DNA from: Sva-07 sp031430875
GTDB taxonomy: Bacteria > Actinomycetota > Acidimicrobiia > Acidimicrobiales > Ilumatobacteraceae
Assembly: GCA_031430875.1 (NCBI GenBank)
Contig: JANPCI010000183.1
Coordinates: 1-14,287, forward strand
Length of the DNA stretch: 14,287 nucleotides
Direction: 5' to 3'
Under the pieces are notes generated by a model. That model saw only the letters and a program-made list of their open reading frames with translations, did no database searches and was not told where the DNA came from. Every line of letters begins with the position of its first letter. The stretch's first letter is position 1. Below are positions 7,140 through 13,587 of the stretch, piece by piece. The position numbers and the translations under genes were made by a program.

Positions 7140-8936
7140 ATGAGCGGTACCACGACCAACCAGCGCCTGATCGACTGGGTAGCGGAATGGGCTGAAGTGA
7201 TGCAGCCGGCCGACATCTACTGGTGCGACGGATCCGCCGACGAGTACGAGCACCTGTGCCAGCAATTGGTCGACTCCGGCACCTTCACCAAACTCGACGA
7301 AGCCAAGCGCCCCAACAGCTACTGGGCGCACTCCGATCCGGGCGATGTGGCGCGAGTCGAGGACCGCACCTTCATCTGCGCGGCGAACGAGGACGACGCC
7401 GGCCCGAACAACAATTGGCGCGATCCGGACGAAATGCGCGCCGAGATGAAGCAGCTGTACACGGGTTCGATGAAGGGCCGCACCATGTATGTCGTGCCGT
7501 TCTCGATGGGTCCGCTCGGCTCGCCGATCGCCCACATCGGCGTGCAGCTCAGCGATTCGGCCTACGTCGCAGCCAACATGCGCATCATGACCCGGATGGG
7601 TCAGGGCGCCCTCGATGCCCTCGGCAACGACGACTGGGTGCCATGCCTGCACTCCGTCGGTGCTCCGCTCGCCGACGGAGCGAAAGACGTACCGTGGCCG
7701 TGCGACGCCGAGAACAAGTACATCGTGCACTTCCCGGAGACCCGCGAGATCTGGTCGTACGGCTCCGGCTACGGCGGCAACGCCCTGCTCGGTAAGAAGT
7801 GCTTCGCATTGCGCATCGCCTCGGTGATGGCCCGCGACGACGGCTGGCTTGCCGAGCACATGCTGATCCTGAAGCTCACGAACCCCGAGGGCGAGTCCAA
7901 GTACATCGCCGGTGCTTTCCCGTCGGCGTGCGGCAAGACCAACCTCGCCATGCTCGTTCCGACGATTCCCGGTTGGAAGGCCGAGACCATCGGCGACGAC
8001 ATCTGCTGGATGAAGTTCGGCGACGACGGTCGGCTCTACGCGATCAATCCCGAAGCCGGCTTCTTCGGTGTTGCGCCGGGCACCGGCTGGGACACCAACT
8101 CCAACGCCATGGAGACCCTGTGGGGCAACTGCATCTACACCAACACGGCGCTCACCGACGACGGTGACGTGTGGTGGGAGGGCATGACCGATACCGCCCC
8201 GGCTCGGGCAACCGACTGGAAGGGCAATGCTTGGAATCCTGAGATGGAGACGCCCGCCGCCCATCCGAACGCTCGCTTCACTGCACCTGCGGTGCAGTGC
8301 CCGTCGATCGGATCCGAGTGGGAGAATCCGGCCGGAGTGCCGATCTCGGCGATCCTGTTCGGCGGTCGTCGCCGCACCACTGTTCCGCTCGTCACCGAGG
8401 CCAACAACTGGGAGCATGGTGTCTTCCTCGGCTCGATCATGGCCTCGGAGACCACCGCGGCAGCCCAGGGTGCTGTCGGCCAACTCCGGTTCGATCCCAT
8501 GGCGATGCTGCCGTTCTGCGGCTACAACTATGGCGACTACTTCGCTCACTGGTTGGGCATGGAGAAGGCCACCGATTCGGCGAACCTGCCCAAGATCTTC
8601 TTCGTCAACTGGTTCCGTCGCGACGACGACGGCCGCTTCCTGTGGCCGGGCTTCGGCGAGAACAGCCGCGTGCTCAAGTGGGTGTTCGAGCGGGTGGCCG
8701 GTACTGCCGAGGCGGTCGACACTCCGATCGGCAAGCTGCCGACGAAGGACGCACTCGACACCGACGGACTCGAGATCGACGACGCCGACCTCGACGCGCT
8801 GCTGGCAGTCGACGTCGACGGCTGGCAGGCTGCCATCCCTCAGATCCGCGAGCATTACGCCCGATTCGGCGACCGCCTCCCGGCAGCACTGAACATCGAG
8901 GTCGACACCCTCGAAGCCAAACTCGCCGACGCCTGA
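7140..8936 (+). CDS. pckG: Phosphoenolpyruvate carboxykinase (GTP)
   Basis: PckG converts oxaloacetate and GTP to phosphoenolpyruvate, GDP and CO2, the entry step of gluconeogenesis; in actinobacteria it may also run anaplerotically. The 598-residue length fits the GTP-dependent class, not the shorter ATP-dependent one. Visible motifs are GPLGSPIAHIGVQLSDS (124-140), SYGSGYGGNALLGKK (206-220), the P-loop and mobile active-site cysteine in FPSACGKTN (260-268), and GDDICWMKFGDDGRLYAINPEAGFFGVAPGT (285-315, the acidic metal-binding kinase 2 region). FGGRRRTTVPLV and FVNWFRRDDDGRFLWPGFGENSR follow. The start at 7140 is chosen for the GAGGAG site; an ATG at 7116 would add eight residues. The gene stands alone on the plus strand and ends at a strong hairpin terminator. 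Confidence 0.97.
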   Translation: MSGTTTNQRLIDWVAEWAEVMQPADIYWCDGSADEYEHLCQQLVDSGTFTKLDEAKRPNSYWAHSDPGDVARVEDRTFICAANEDDAGPNNNWRDPDEMRAEMKQLYTGSMKGRTMYVVPFSMGPLGSPIAHIGVQLSDSAYVAANMRIMTRMGQGALDALGNDDWVPCLHSVGAPLADGAKDVPWPCDAENKYIVHFPETREIWSYGSGYGGNALLGKKCFALRIASVMARDDGWLAEHMLILKLTNPEGESKYIAGAFPSACGKTNLAMLVPTIPGWKAETIGDDICWMKFGDDGRLYAINPEAGFFGVAPGTGWDTNSNAMETLWGNCIYTNTALTDDGDVWWEGMTDTAPARATDWKGNAWNPEMETPAAHPNARFTAPAVQCPSIGSEWENPAGVPISAILFGGRRRTTVPLVTEANNWEHGVFLGSIMASETTAAAQGAVGQLRFDPMAMLPFCGYNYGDYFAHWLGMEKATDSANLPKIFFVNWFRRDDDGRFLWPGFGENSRVLKWVFERVAGTAEAVDTPIGKLPTKDALDTDGLEIDDADLDALLAVDVDGWQAAIPQIREHYARFGDRLPAALNIEVDTLEAKLADA

Positions 8937-8958
8937 ATCGTCGACCGCCAGACGCGAA

Positions 8959-8985
8959 ACGGCCGGGGCTTGAGGCCCCGGCCGT
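8959..8985. terminator. Bidirectional hairpin terminator pckG / rpmA
   Basis: A perfect 11-bp GC-rich stem, ACGGCCGGGGC (8959-8969) with GCCCCGGCCGT (8975-8985), around the loop TTGAG. It lies 22 bases after the pckG stop and 25 bases after the rpmA stop, between convergent genes. On the minus strand the stem is followed by TTT; on the plus strand no T-run follows, which is common in high-GC actinobacteria. Confidence 0.82.
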
Positions 8986-9010
8986 CGTCGGCGTTCAACG
9001 TGTTTCGGCG

Positions 9011-9268
9011 TCAGGCGTCGGCGGTGATGACGCTGACCGACTTGCGGCCCTTCATCTGACCGAACTGGACGGTGCCGTCGACGAGGCTGAACAACGTGTC
9101 GTCCTTGCCCTTGCCGACGTTCTTGCCGGGGTGGAACTTGGTGCCGCGCTGGCGCACGATGATCGTGCCGGCGGTGATCGAGCTACCGCCGAACGCCTTC
9201 ACGCCGAGGCGCTGGGCGTTGGAATCGCGACCGTTGCGGGTTGAACCGCCACCTTTTGTCTTTGACAT
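9011..9268 (-). CDS. rpmA: 50S ribosomal protein bL27
   Basis: An 85-residue basic protein with the near-invariant bL27 core: KGGGSTRNGRDSNAQRLGVK at residues 5-24, then IIVRQRGTKFHPGKNVG and DDTLFSLVDG. bL27 reaches the peptidyl-transferase centre with its N-terminus. The N-terminal sequence is MSKTKGGG rather than the more usual MAHKKGGG. There is no N-terminal extension of the kind cleaved by Prp protease in Firmicutes. It follows rplU by 36 bases, the standard pair. The obgE gene often found next is absent; the transcription unit ends at the hairpin terminator. Confidence 0.97.
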   Translation of the reverse strand: MSKTKGGGSTRNGRDSNAQRLGVKAFGGSSITAGTIIVRQRGTKFHPGKNVGKGKDDTLFSLVDGTVQFGQMKGRKSVSVITADA

Positions 9269-9304
9269 GAGTGCTCTACTCCGTTCGAATCCGTGTGTCG
9301 GCGG

Positions 9305-9613
9305 TCAGACCGTGATCGAGGTGATCTCGACGAGGTGATACTTCTGACGATGGCCGTAGCGACGATGGTTGTTGGTGCGGCGTTTGAAGGTGTAGCCGTT
9401 GATCTTCGGACCCTTGACCTGGCCGATGATCTTGCCGGTGACCGATGCGCCCTTGAGCTCATCTGGCGTGGCGAGAACGGTTGCTCCATCGACCACCATG
9501 ACGGGGGTCAGCGACACGTCGCTGCCCTCATCGGCGTCGAGCAGTTCAACTCGAACCTGCTGGCCTTCGGCCACTTTTTCCTGCTTGCCGCCTGAGGCGA
9601 TGACTGCGTACAT
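9305..9613 (-). CDS. rplU: 50S ribosomal protein bL21
   Basis: A 102-residue protein of the bL21 family, which binds 23S rRNA domain I in the large subunit. The start MYAVIASGGKQEKVAEGQ is the family N-terminus (YAVI.xGGKQ), and the C-terminal KRRTNNHRRYGHRQKYHLVEI matches the K.RKx..RxxGHRQxxT signature. A longer open frame extends upstream to 9811, but its added sequence is unrelated and overlaps the metallo-beta-lactamase gene, so the ATG at 9613 is used. It is followed by rpmA and probably co-transcribed with it. A promoter-like sequence sits directly upstream, leaving almost no leader. Confidence 0.97.
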   Translation of the reverse strand: MYAVIASGGKQEKVAEGQQVRVELLDADEGSDVSLTPVMVVDGATVLATPDELKGASVTGKIIGQVKGPKINGYTFKRRTNNHRRYGHRQKYHLVEITSITV

Positions 9614-9624
9614 AGCGGTATCCG

Positions 9625-9652
9625 ATGCTAGCGGCCAAACTCTCCGGCTCAA
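9625..9652 (-). promoter_or_regulatory. Putative rplU-rpmA promoter
   Basis: On the minus strand TTGAGC (9647-9652) is followed after 16 bases by TAGCAT (9625-9630), each matching four of six consensus bases. Transcription would start about 4-7 bases before the rplU ATG, giving a nearly leaderless mRNA, in line with the weak ribosome binding site. The -35 overlaps the stop codon of the preceding gene. Confidence 0.4.
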
Positions 9653-10911
9653 CCCGCGACGGCCTCTGACTCCCTTGCGGCGCCCGCAAAGATGCCCTTG
9701 GCCATCAACGAACTCTCCGCTGCCCGCCGGGCCCGGTAGATCACAGCTCGGGACGCGTGCACGCCGGCATCCGCCGGTGCGGCCCATCCGGCGAGGTCGG
9801 CAAGGTGGCACGCGAGACGAAGATCACCGGCCTCGCTGAGCTGCATCGCCCGTTCGATGAGCACCGTCACACCGCCGGCCAACTCGGCCAGTTCGGTCGC
9901 CAACGCCAAGTCCGGAGCTGGCTTGAGGCGGCTCGGGGCGCCGTCCCACCAACCACCGAACTGGCGCCAGATGTTGCGGACGACGAACTCCGGCTCATCG
10001 TAGAGCGGCCGGAGATAGGGCTTGGCCAGGACGTCGTCGGGCACATGGACACTGTGGACGATCGTGTCGAGCACCTCGCCAGCGTTCATCATGTCGACGA
10101 CCTCGGCGACGAGACGTTCGAGTGCCGCAGCAATGTCGGTGAGCACCAATGCGATGCGGTCGCGGCCCTCGATGGGCAGTCCGTGAGCGGGCAGGAGTAA
10201 CTCCGGGCCACGCTCGGCCATCGCTCGAAGGGCCGCGGCCCATTCGATCGGATAGCGCTGGACCTTCTGTGGATTGCCGGCGTTCGGGAAGTTCCAGATC
10301 ACGAAGTCACCAGTGAAGAGCCACTTGCGCTCGGCGACCCAGCCCCACAGGTGGTCGTCGGTTTCACCGCGGGCATGGTGGAGTTCGATCGTGTGGTCGC
10401 CAACGGTGACCGAGTCGTGATCGTCGACGACATGATCCGGGCGCAGGGTCGTGGCCGGAATGAACTCAGGCGTGGCTCCCATTCCGAAATCACCACGGAC
10501 ACCACCGAACTGGCGGGCATTGATGCGCACGTTCCAGTCGTTCGTGTACGCGTAGCGGTCGAACCGCCCGTCGACGTTGCGGTGGCCGACCACGGTCATG
10601 CGATCGAACGCCGCCGCGAAGTCAGGGCTCCCGCCGACGTGGTCGGCATGGCCGTGGGTGTACACGAGGTGGGTGACGGGCGTCGTGGTCCAGCCCTGGA
10701 TGGCCGCCACGACGTCGGCACCCGTTCGAGCGTGCGAGGCGTCGAAGGCGACGAGCCCTTCGCCCGCGTCGAGCACGATGCTGTGGCTGAAGCTTTCGAC
10801 GATCGCCAACCCGTCGGCCAACTCCGACAGCTCGTTGGTGATCCGGTTGACCGGTTCGTCGACCACGCCCGAGTCGATGACCCGGGACGACAATGTCAGA
10901 AGATCAGCCAT
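9649..10911 (-). CDS. Alkylsulfatase-like metallo-beta-lactamase hydrolase
   Basis: A 420-residue metallo-beta-lactamase-fold protein. The zinc motif HGHADH is at 86-91, followed by histidine and acidic ligands in HHARGETDDH (178-187), FTGD (199-202) and PAHG (241-244). NFPNAGNPQKVQRYPIEWA (207-225) and the helical segment with LDTIVHSVHVP and YLRPLYDEPEFVVRNIWRQFGGWWDG (about 270-325) match the alkylsulfatase dimerisation domain of SdsA1/BDS1-type enzymes, which cleave primary alkyl sulfates such as SDS to alcohol and sulfate. The C-terminal SCP2-like lipid-binding domain of the full-length enzymes is missing and there is no signal peptide, so the protein is probably cytoplasmic and the substrate uncertain. 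The selenoprotein candidate ends 21 bases upstream, suggesting an operon. Confidence 0.8.
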   Translation of the reverse strand: MADLLTLSSRVIDSGVVDEPVNRITNELSELADGLAIVESFSHSIVLDAGEGLVAFDASHARTGADVVAAIQGWTTTPVTHLVYTHGHADHVGGSPDFAAAFDRMTVVGHRNVDGRFDRYAYTNDWNVRINARQFGGVRGDFGMGATPEFIPATTLRPDHVVDDHDSVTVGDHTIELHHARGETDDHLWGWVAERKWLFTGDFVIWNFPNAGNPQKVQRYPIEWAAALRAMAERGPELLLPAHGLPIEGRDRIALVLTDIAAALERLVAEVVDMMNAGEVLDTIVHSVHVPDDVLAKPYLRPLYDEPEFVVRNIWRQFGGWWDGAPSRLKPAPDLALATELAELAGGVTVLIERAMQLSEAGDLRLACHLADLAGWAAPADAGVHASRAVIYRARRAAESSLMAKGIFAGAARESEAVAG

Positions 10912-10932
10912 CCCCAGACCCTACGCGGACTG

Positions 10933-11241
10933 TCAGATGGCGCACGTGTCGTCGGCTGGCCCGTCGGCGGCGCGGAATTCGACGGCGAGCGACTTCGACA
11001 GACGGCCTTTCGTGACCACTCGCATCGACTCGGCCATGCCGATCAGCGTCGGAGAAATCAGGATCTGGAACTGCTCGTGACGCAGCTTGCGATACGGCGC
11101 CAGGTTCTTGCCCTTGACGTTGGTGTCGACCGACACCTCAGCGACCTTGCCTCAACCGGTGGGACGGATGAAGTCGATCGACATCGTGCCGCCTTTGCGT
11201 TCGAGCAACGCCCTGGCTTCGTCGGTGATCGCGATCTGCAT
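10933..11241 (-). CDS. Candidate selenoprotein, IscA/HesB-like (CC/Se type)
   Basis: A 102-residue protein is obtained if the TGA at codon 30 is read as selenocysteine. The N-terminal half (M-Q-I-A-I-T-D-E-A-R, then KGGTMSIDFIRPTG before the TGA) has the strand-helix-strand start of IscA/HesB proteins, and U30 falls at their first conserved Fe-S ligand cysteine. After it come GKVAEVSVD, NVKGKNL and a C-terminal half ending in C100. I know similar small HesB-like proteins, with Cys-Cys or Sec at this place, as the CC/Se motif family; their function is unknown, with redox or metal/selenium handling plausible. An in-frame stop just upstream fixes the start at or after ATG 11241. Without recoding only a 67-codon fragment from GTG 11136 would remain. 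It lies 45 bases after the RNase E/G stop and 21 bases before the alkylsulfatase-like gene. A pseudogene or sequencing error is the alternative, less likely given the hairpin. Confidence 0.75.
11122..11137 (-). promoter_or_regulatory. Candidate bacterial SECIS hairpin
   Basis: Read on the minus strand, GGTGTC (11137-11132), loop GGTC (11131-11128) and GACACC (11127-11122) form a perfect 6-bp stem with a tetraloop. The loop starts 20 bases after the TGA codon, inside the 16-37 base range known for bacterial SECIS elements, and has G in its first two positions, as they require for SelB binding. The flanking bases allow only an imperfect lower stem. Confidence 0.7.
11152..11154 (-). other. In-frame TGA, proposed selenocysteine codon
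   Basis: Codon 30 of the IscA/HesB-like frame. The context is Pro-Thr-Gly-U-Gly-Lys. The downstream frame stays open for another 72 codons with protein-like composition and ends at a second TGA (10933-10935), which has no downstream hairpin of this kind and acts as the true stop. Confidence 0.72.
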
Positions 11242-11286
11242 GCCCTCAGGCTAGAACGTCACGTTTGACCCGGCACCGTGTGACGG

Positions 11287-13278
11287 TTATTCGAGGAGGG
11301 AGTAGTCGACGAGGACGCCGCGGCCTTCGCAGTCGGGGCAGATCTCGGAGTACTCGGTGAGCAGGCCTTCACCGATGCGCTTGCGGGTCATCTCGACGAG
11401 GCCAAGTTCAGTGATATCGAACACCTGCGAACGCGTCTTGTCGCGTGCGAGTGCATCGCGGAAGGCTTCGACGACCTTGGCCCGGTTGCCCCGGATCTCC
11501 ATGTCGATGAAGTCGATCACGATGATGCCGCCGATGTCGCGCAAACGAAGTTGCTTGGCGATCTCGACAGCAGCCTCCATGTTGTTGACGAACACGGTGT
11601 CCTCGAGGTTCGACTTGCCCACGTTCTTGCCGGTGTTCACGTCGATCACCGTCAATGCCTCGGTGTGCTCGATGATGAGCGACCCGCCGGACGGCAACCA
11701 CACCTTGCGATCGAGCGCCTTGTGAACCTGCTCGTGGATGTGGTGACGCTCGAACACCGACAGCCCCTCGGCCGCCGCGTCGTAGAACTCGATCCGGTCG
11801 GCCAACTCGGGATTGAATGCCGCCACATAGCGCTGGACCTCACGATGCAGACGCTCGTCGTCGATCACCACACCGCGGTAGTCCGCGTTGAACTCTTCCC
11901 GGATCACCCGCACCGCCAGTTCGGGCTCGCGGTACAGCAGCATCGGGCGCTGTGCCCTGGCTGCCTTCTCGGCGATCTCGTCCCACTGCTGCAGCAGGAT
12001 CGTCATGTCGGCCACGAGCTCCTGCTCGGTGGCGGTCTCGGCGGCCGTACGAACGATGATGCCGTGCTCGTCGGGCTTGACCCGGTCGAGAATGCTCCTC
12101 AGCCGCTTGCGGACGTCGTCGGGGAGGCGCTTGGAGATGCCGTAGGTCTTCGAGTTCGGGATGAGCACCACGAACCGGCCAGGAAGCGATACCTCCTGGG
12201 TGAGACGCGCCCCCTTGTGGGCGATTGGATTCTTCGTCACCTGGCAGATGATCAACTGCTTGTTTTTCAGGATGTCTTCGATTCGCAGGTTCTTGCCGCG
12301 CTCGTCGATGTCCTCGGCGTCGTATTGCACGTCGCCCCGGTAGAGCACGGCGTTCTTCGGTGTGGCGATGTCGACGAACGCCGCTTCCATTCCAGGCAGG
12401 ACGTTCTGGATGCGGCCCACGTAGATGTTGCCGTGGATCTGGCTGACGTCGTCGGCCGGGCGGCTCACGTAGTGCTCGATCAGGTTGCGGCCCTCGAGCA
12501 CACCGACCTGGGCCATGCCGGGCCGCACCTGCACCGCCATGAAGTAGCGACCAATCGGCTTGCCGTTGCGCTCACGTCCGCGGCGCTGTTCGAGCATTGC
12601 ATCATCGAGTTGTCCGTCATCGGCGCGGCCCTTGCCGCGTCCTCGCGCGCGACCCCTCTTCTTCGTGCCCGACTCGGACGCACCCTGATCGTTGCGCACC
12701 GTCGATGTCTCGGATGTCGAGAGGCCACCATCACCTGTCGACGCGCCGGATCCTGCCCGACTTCCTCCACCTCCAGCACCACGGCGGCGGCGGCGTTTTT
12801 CGCCGACCGGTTTGTCGCCGCCGTCTCCGGCGACGCGCGCCGGGCCGGGCGGTGGTGTCGTCGGCATCGGCATCGTGTCACCGATCCGGGGCTTGCGGAC
12901 GAGTGCCTTCTCGGCAGCTTCAGCCGACGCCCGGCCTTCGCTCATCGGCTCCGGAAGTTCGATGTCGTTACGGTCGTCGTCATCCGACGCCTCAGCACCG
13001 CCGTCGTCGTCGTCCGACGCCTCAGCGTCGTCGTCATCATCCAACGCCTCAGCATCGTCATCGTCTGGCATCTCACCGCCTTGGACTGCGCCCCGACGGC
13101 GCTGTCCACCGCGAGAACCCCGTCGTCGAGCAGCGCCGCTCGAGGACGGGTCGCCGGATGTCGAACTTTCGTCAGGCGACCCGCTGGCCGTGGCCGTTGC
13201 AGCGAATGTCGCAGGCCCGTCAGTAGTCGGTGCGCTGTCCGCCACCTCGGCGGGAATGTCGGTTTCGGAGTGATCCAT
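11287..13278 (-). CDS. rne: Ribonuclease E/G family endoribonuclease
   Basis: A single-strand endoribonuclease that starts mRNA decay and processes rRNA and tRNA precursors. The 663-residue protein begins with about 240 residues of disordered sequence: Ser/Thr/Ala-rich, a basic RRRGSRGG patch (51-58), three acidic DDDD blocks (72-102) and more Arg/Gly-rich blocks (162-235). The catalytic core follows: an S1 domain with GNIYVGRIQNVLPGMEAAFVDIG-like sequence (283-305), a 5' sensor/RNase H-like region, the catalytic aspartates in VIDVNTG (D546) and VIDFID (D589), and the zinc-link CPDC (647-650). It ends 13 residues after the zinc link, so the scaffold region is N-terminal only, as often seen in actinobacteria. 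The start ATG has a distant AAGGGA as its only ribosome-binding candidate. Confidence 0.95.
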   Translation of the reverse strand: MDHSETDIPAEVADSAPTTDGPATFAATATASGSPDESSTSGDPSSSGAARRRGSRGGQRRRGAVQGGEMPDDDDAEALDDDDDAEASDDDDGGAEASDDDDRNDIELPEPMSEGRASAEAAEKALVRKPRIGDTMPMPTTPPPGPARVAGDGGDKPVGEKRRRRRGAGGGGSRAGSGASTGDGGLSTSETSTVRNDQGASESGTKKRGRARGRGKGRADDGQLDDAMLEQRRGRERNGKPIGRYFMAVQVRPGMAQVGVLEGRNLIEHYVSRPADDVSQIHGNIYVGRIQNVLPGMEAAFVDIATPKNAVLYRGDVQYDAEDIDERGKNLRIEDILKNKQLIICQVTKNPIAHKGARLTQEVSLPGRFVVLIPNSKTYGISKRLPDDVRKRLRSILDRVKPDEHGIIVRTAAETATEQELVADMTILLQQWDEIAEKAARAQRPMLLYREPELAVRVIREEFNADYRGVVIDDERLHREVQRYVAAFNPELADRIEFYDAAAEGLSVFERHHIHEQVHKALDRKVWLPSGGSLIIEHTEALTVIDVNTGKNVGKSNLEDTVFVNNMEAAVEIAKQLRLRDIGGIIVIDFIDMEIRGNRAKVVEAFRDALARDKTRSQVFDITELGLVEMTRKRIGEGLLTEYSEICPDCEGRGVLVDYSLLE
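12984..13053 (-). repeat. Acidic-block repeats in RNase E/G N-terminus
   Basis: Three copies of a 13-base core, CCGACGCCTCAGC (12984-12996 and 13014-13026) and CCAACGCCTCAGC (13041-13053) on the plus strand, at intervals of 30 and 27 bases. On the coding strand each gives an Ala-Glu-Ala-(Ser/Leu)-Asp motif followed by a run of aspartates. The in-frame spacing means copies can be gained or lost without breaking the gene. Confidence 0.8.
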
Positions 13279-13517
13279 GTTGGAGGGTGTCCCTTCTCAG
13301 GAGAGCAGCGCAGGTGGCGCTCCCCGCAACCGGAACCGTCCGCGCTGTGCGGTGGGCTCTGATTGCTCGTGACGTACGGATCCGCCGGTTGGCGGTACCG
13401 GGAAGACGCGTCGCCCCCAGGCGGGCGTTTCGACTTGTACGTGAACCGATCCGACTGCGCTGGTCGCGCAACCGCTCATGGGTGATGAGTCCGTCGAAAT
13501 TGGTCACTGGACTGGCA

Positions 13518-13523
13518 ATTCTA
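13518..13523 (-). promoter_or_regulatory. Possible -10 element for RNase E/G
   Basis: TAGAAT on the minus strand matches five of six bases of the -10 consensus. No clear -35 is present. It would set a leader of roughly 230 bases before the RNase E/G start. Confidence 0.28.
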
Positions 13524-13551
13524 CGTGTTGCAACGCCGAGTGGAGGGATGA

Positions 13552-13569
13552 CCGTCGATTTCCCGACGG
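13552..13569 (-). terminator. Possible hairpin terminator after rodA
   Basis: On the minus strand CCGTCG, a six-base loop GGAAAT and CGACGG form a perfect 6-bp stem, 18 bases after the rodA stop. No T-run follows, so termination is uncertain. Confidence 0.35.
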
Positions 13570-13587
13570 ACGCGACCCAGTGCGGCC

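Larger units (their letters stand above)
13279..13587 (-). other. RNase E/G leader / rodA downstream gap
   Basis: A 309-base stretch without a gene I can support. It contains the hairpin at 13552-13569 near the rodA end and a TAGAAT (13518-13523) on the minus strand as a possible -10. If that is the RNase E/G promoter, the mRNA leader would be about 230 bases. Small frames on both strands here have a shadow-like Arg-rich composition. Confidence 0.5.

Noticed and set aside
7122..8855. 577-codon minus-strand frame antisense to pckG
   Set aside because: Mirror frame of pckG, with no start signal or domain pattern of its own.
10933..11136. Independent 67-codon gene starting at GTG 11136
   Set aside because: It begins inside the proposed SECIS stem, lacks a ribosome binding site and corresponds to the C-terminal two thirds of a longer conserved-looking domain whose first part lies in the same frame just upstream.
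10933..11241. Pseudogene with a nonsense mutation
   Set aside because: No other lesion is present, the TGA lies exactly at the expected cysteine site and a SECIS-like hairpin follows at the right distance. It remains the main alternative.
11275..11287. Inverted repeat ACCGT-GTG-ACGGT at the RNase E/G stop as terminator
   Set aside because: Five base pairs with a three-base loop, overlapping the stop codon and without a T-run; too weak.
11551..13362. 603-codon plus-strand frame antisense to RNase E/G
   Set aside because: Opposite strand of a clear RNase E/G gene; composition is the usual GC-rich mirror of a high-GC gene and shows no known motif.
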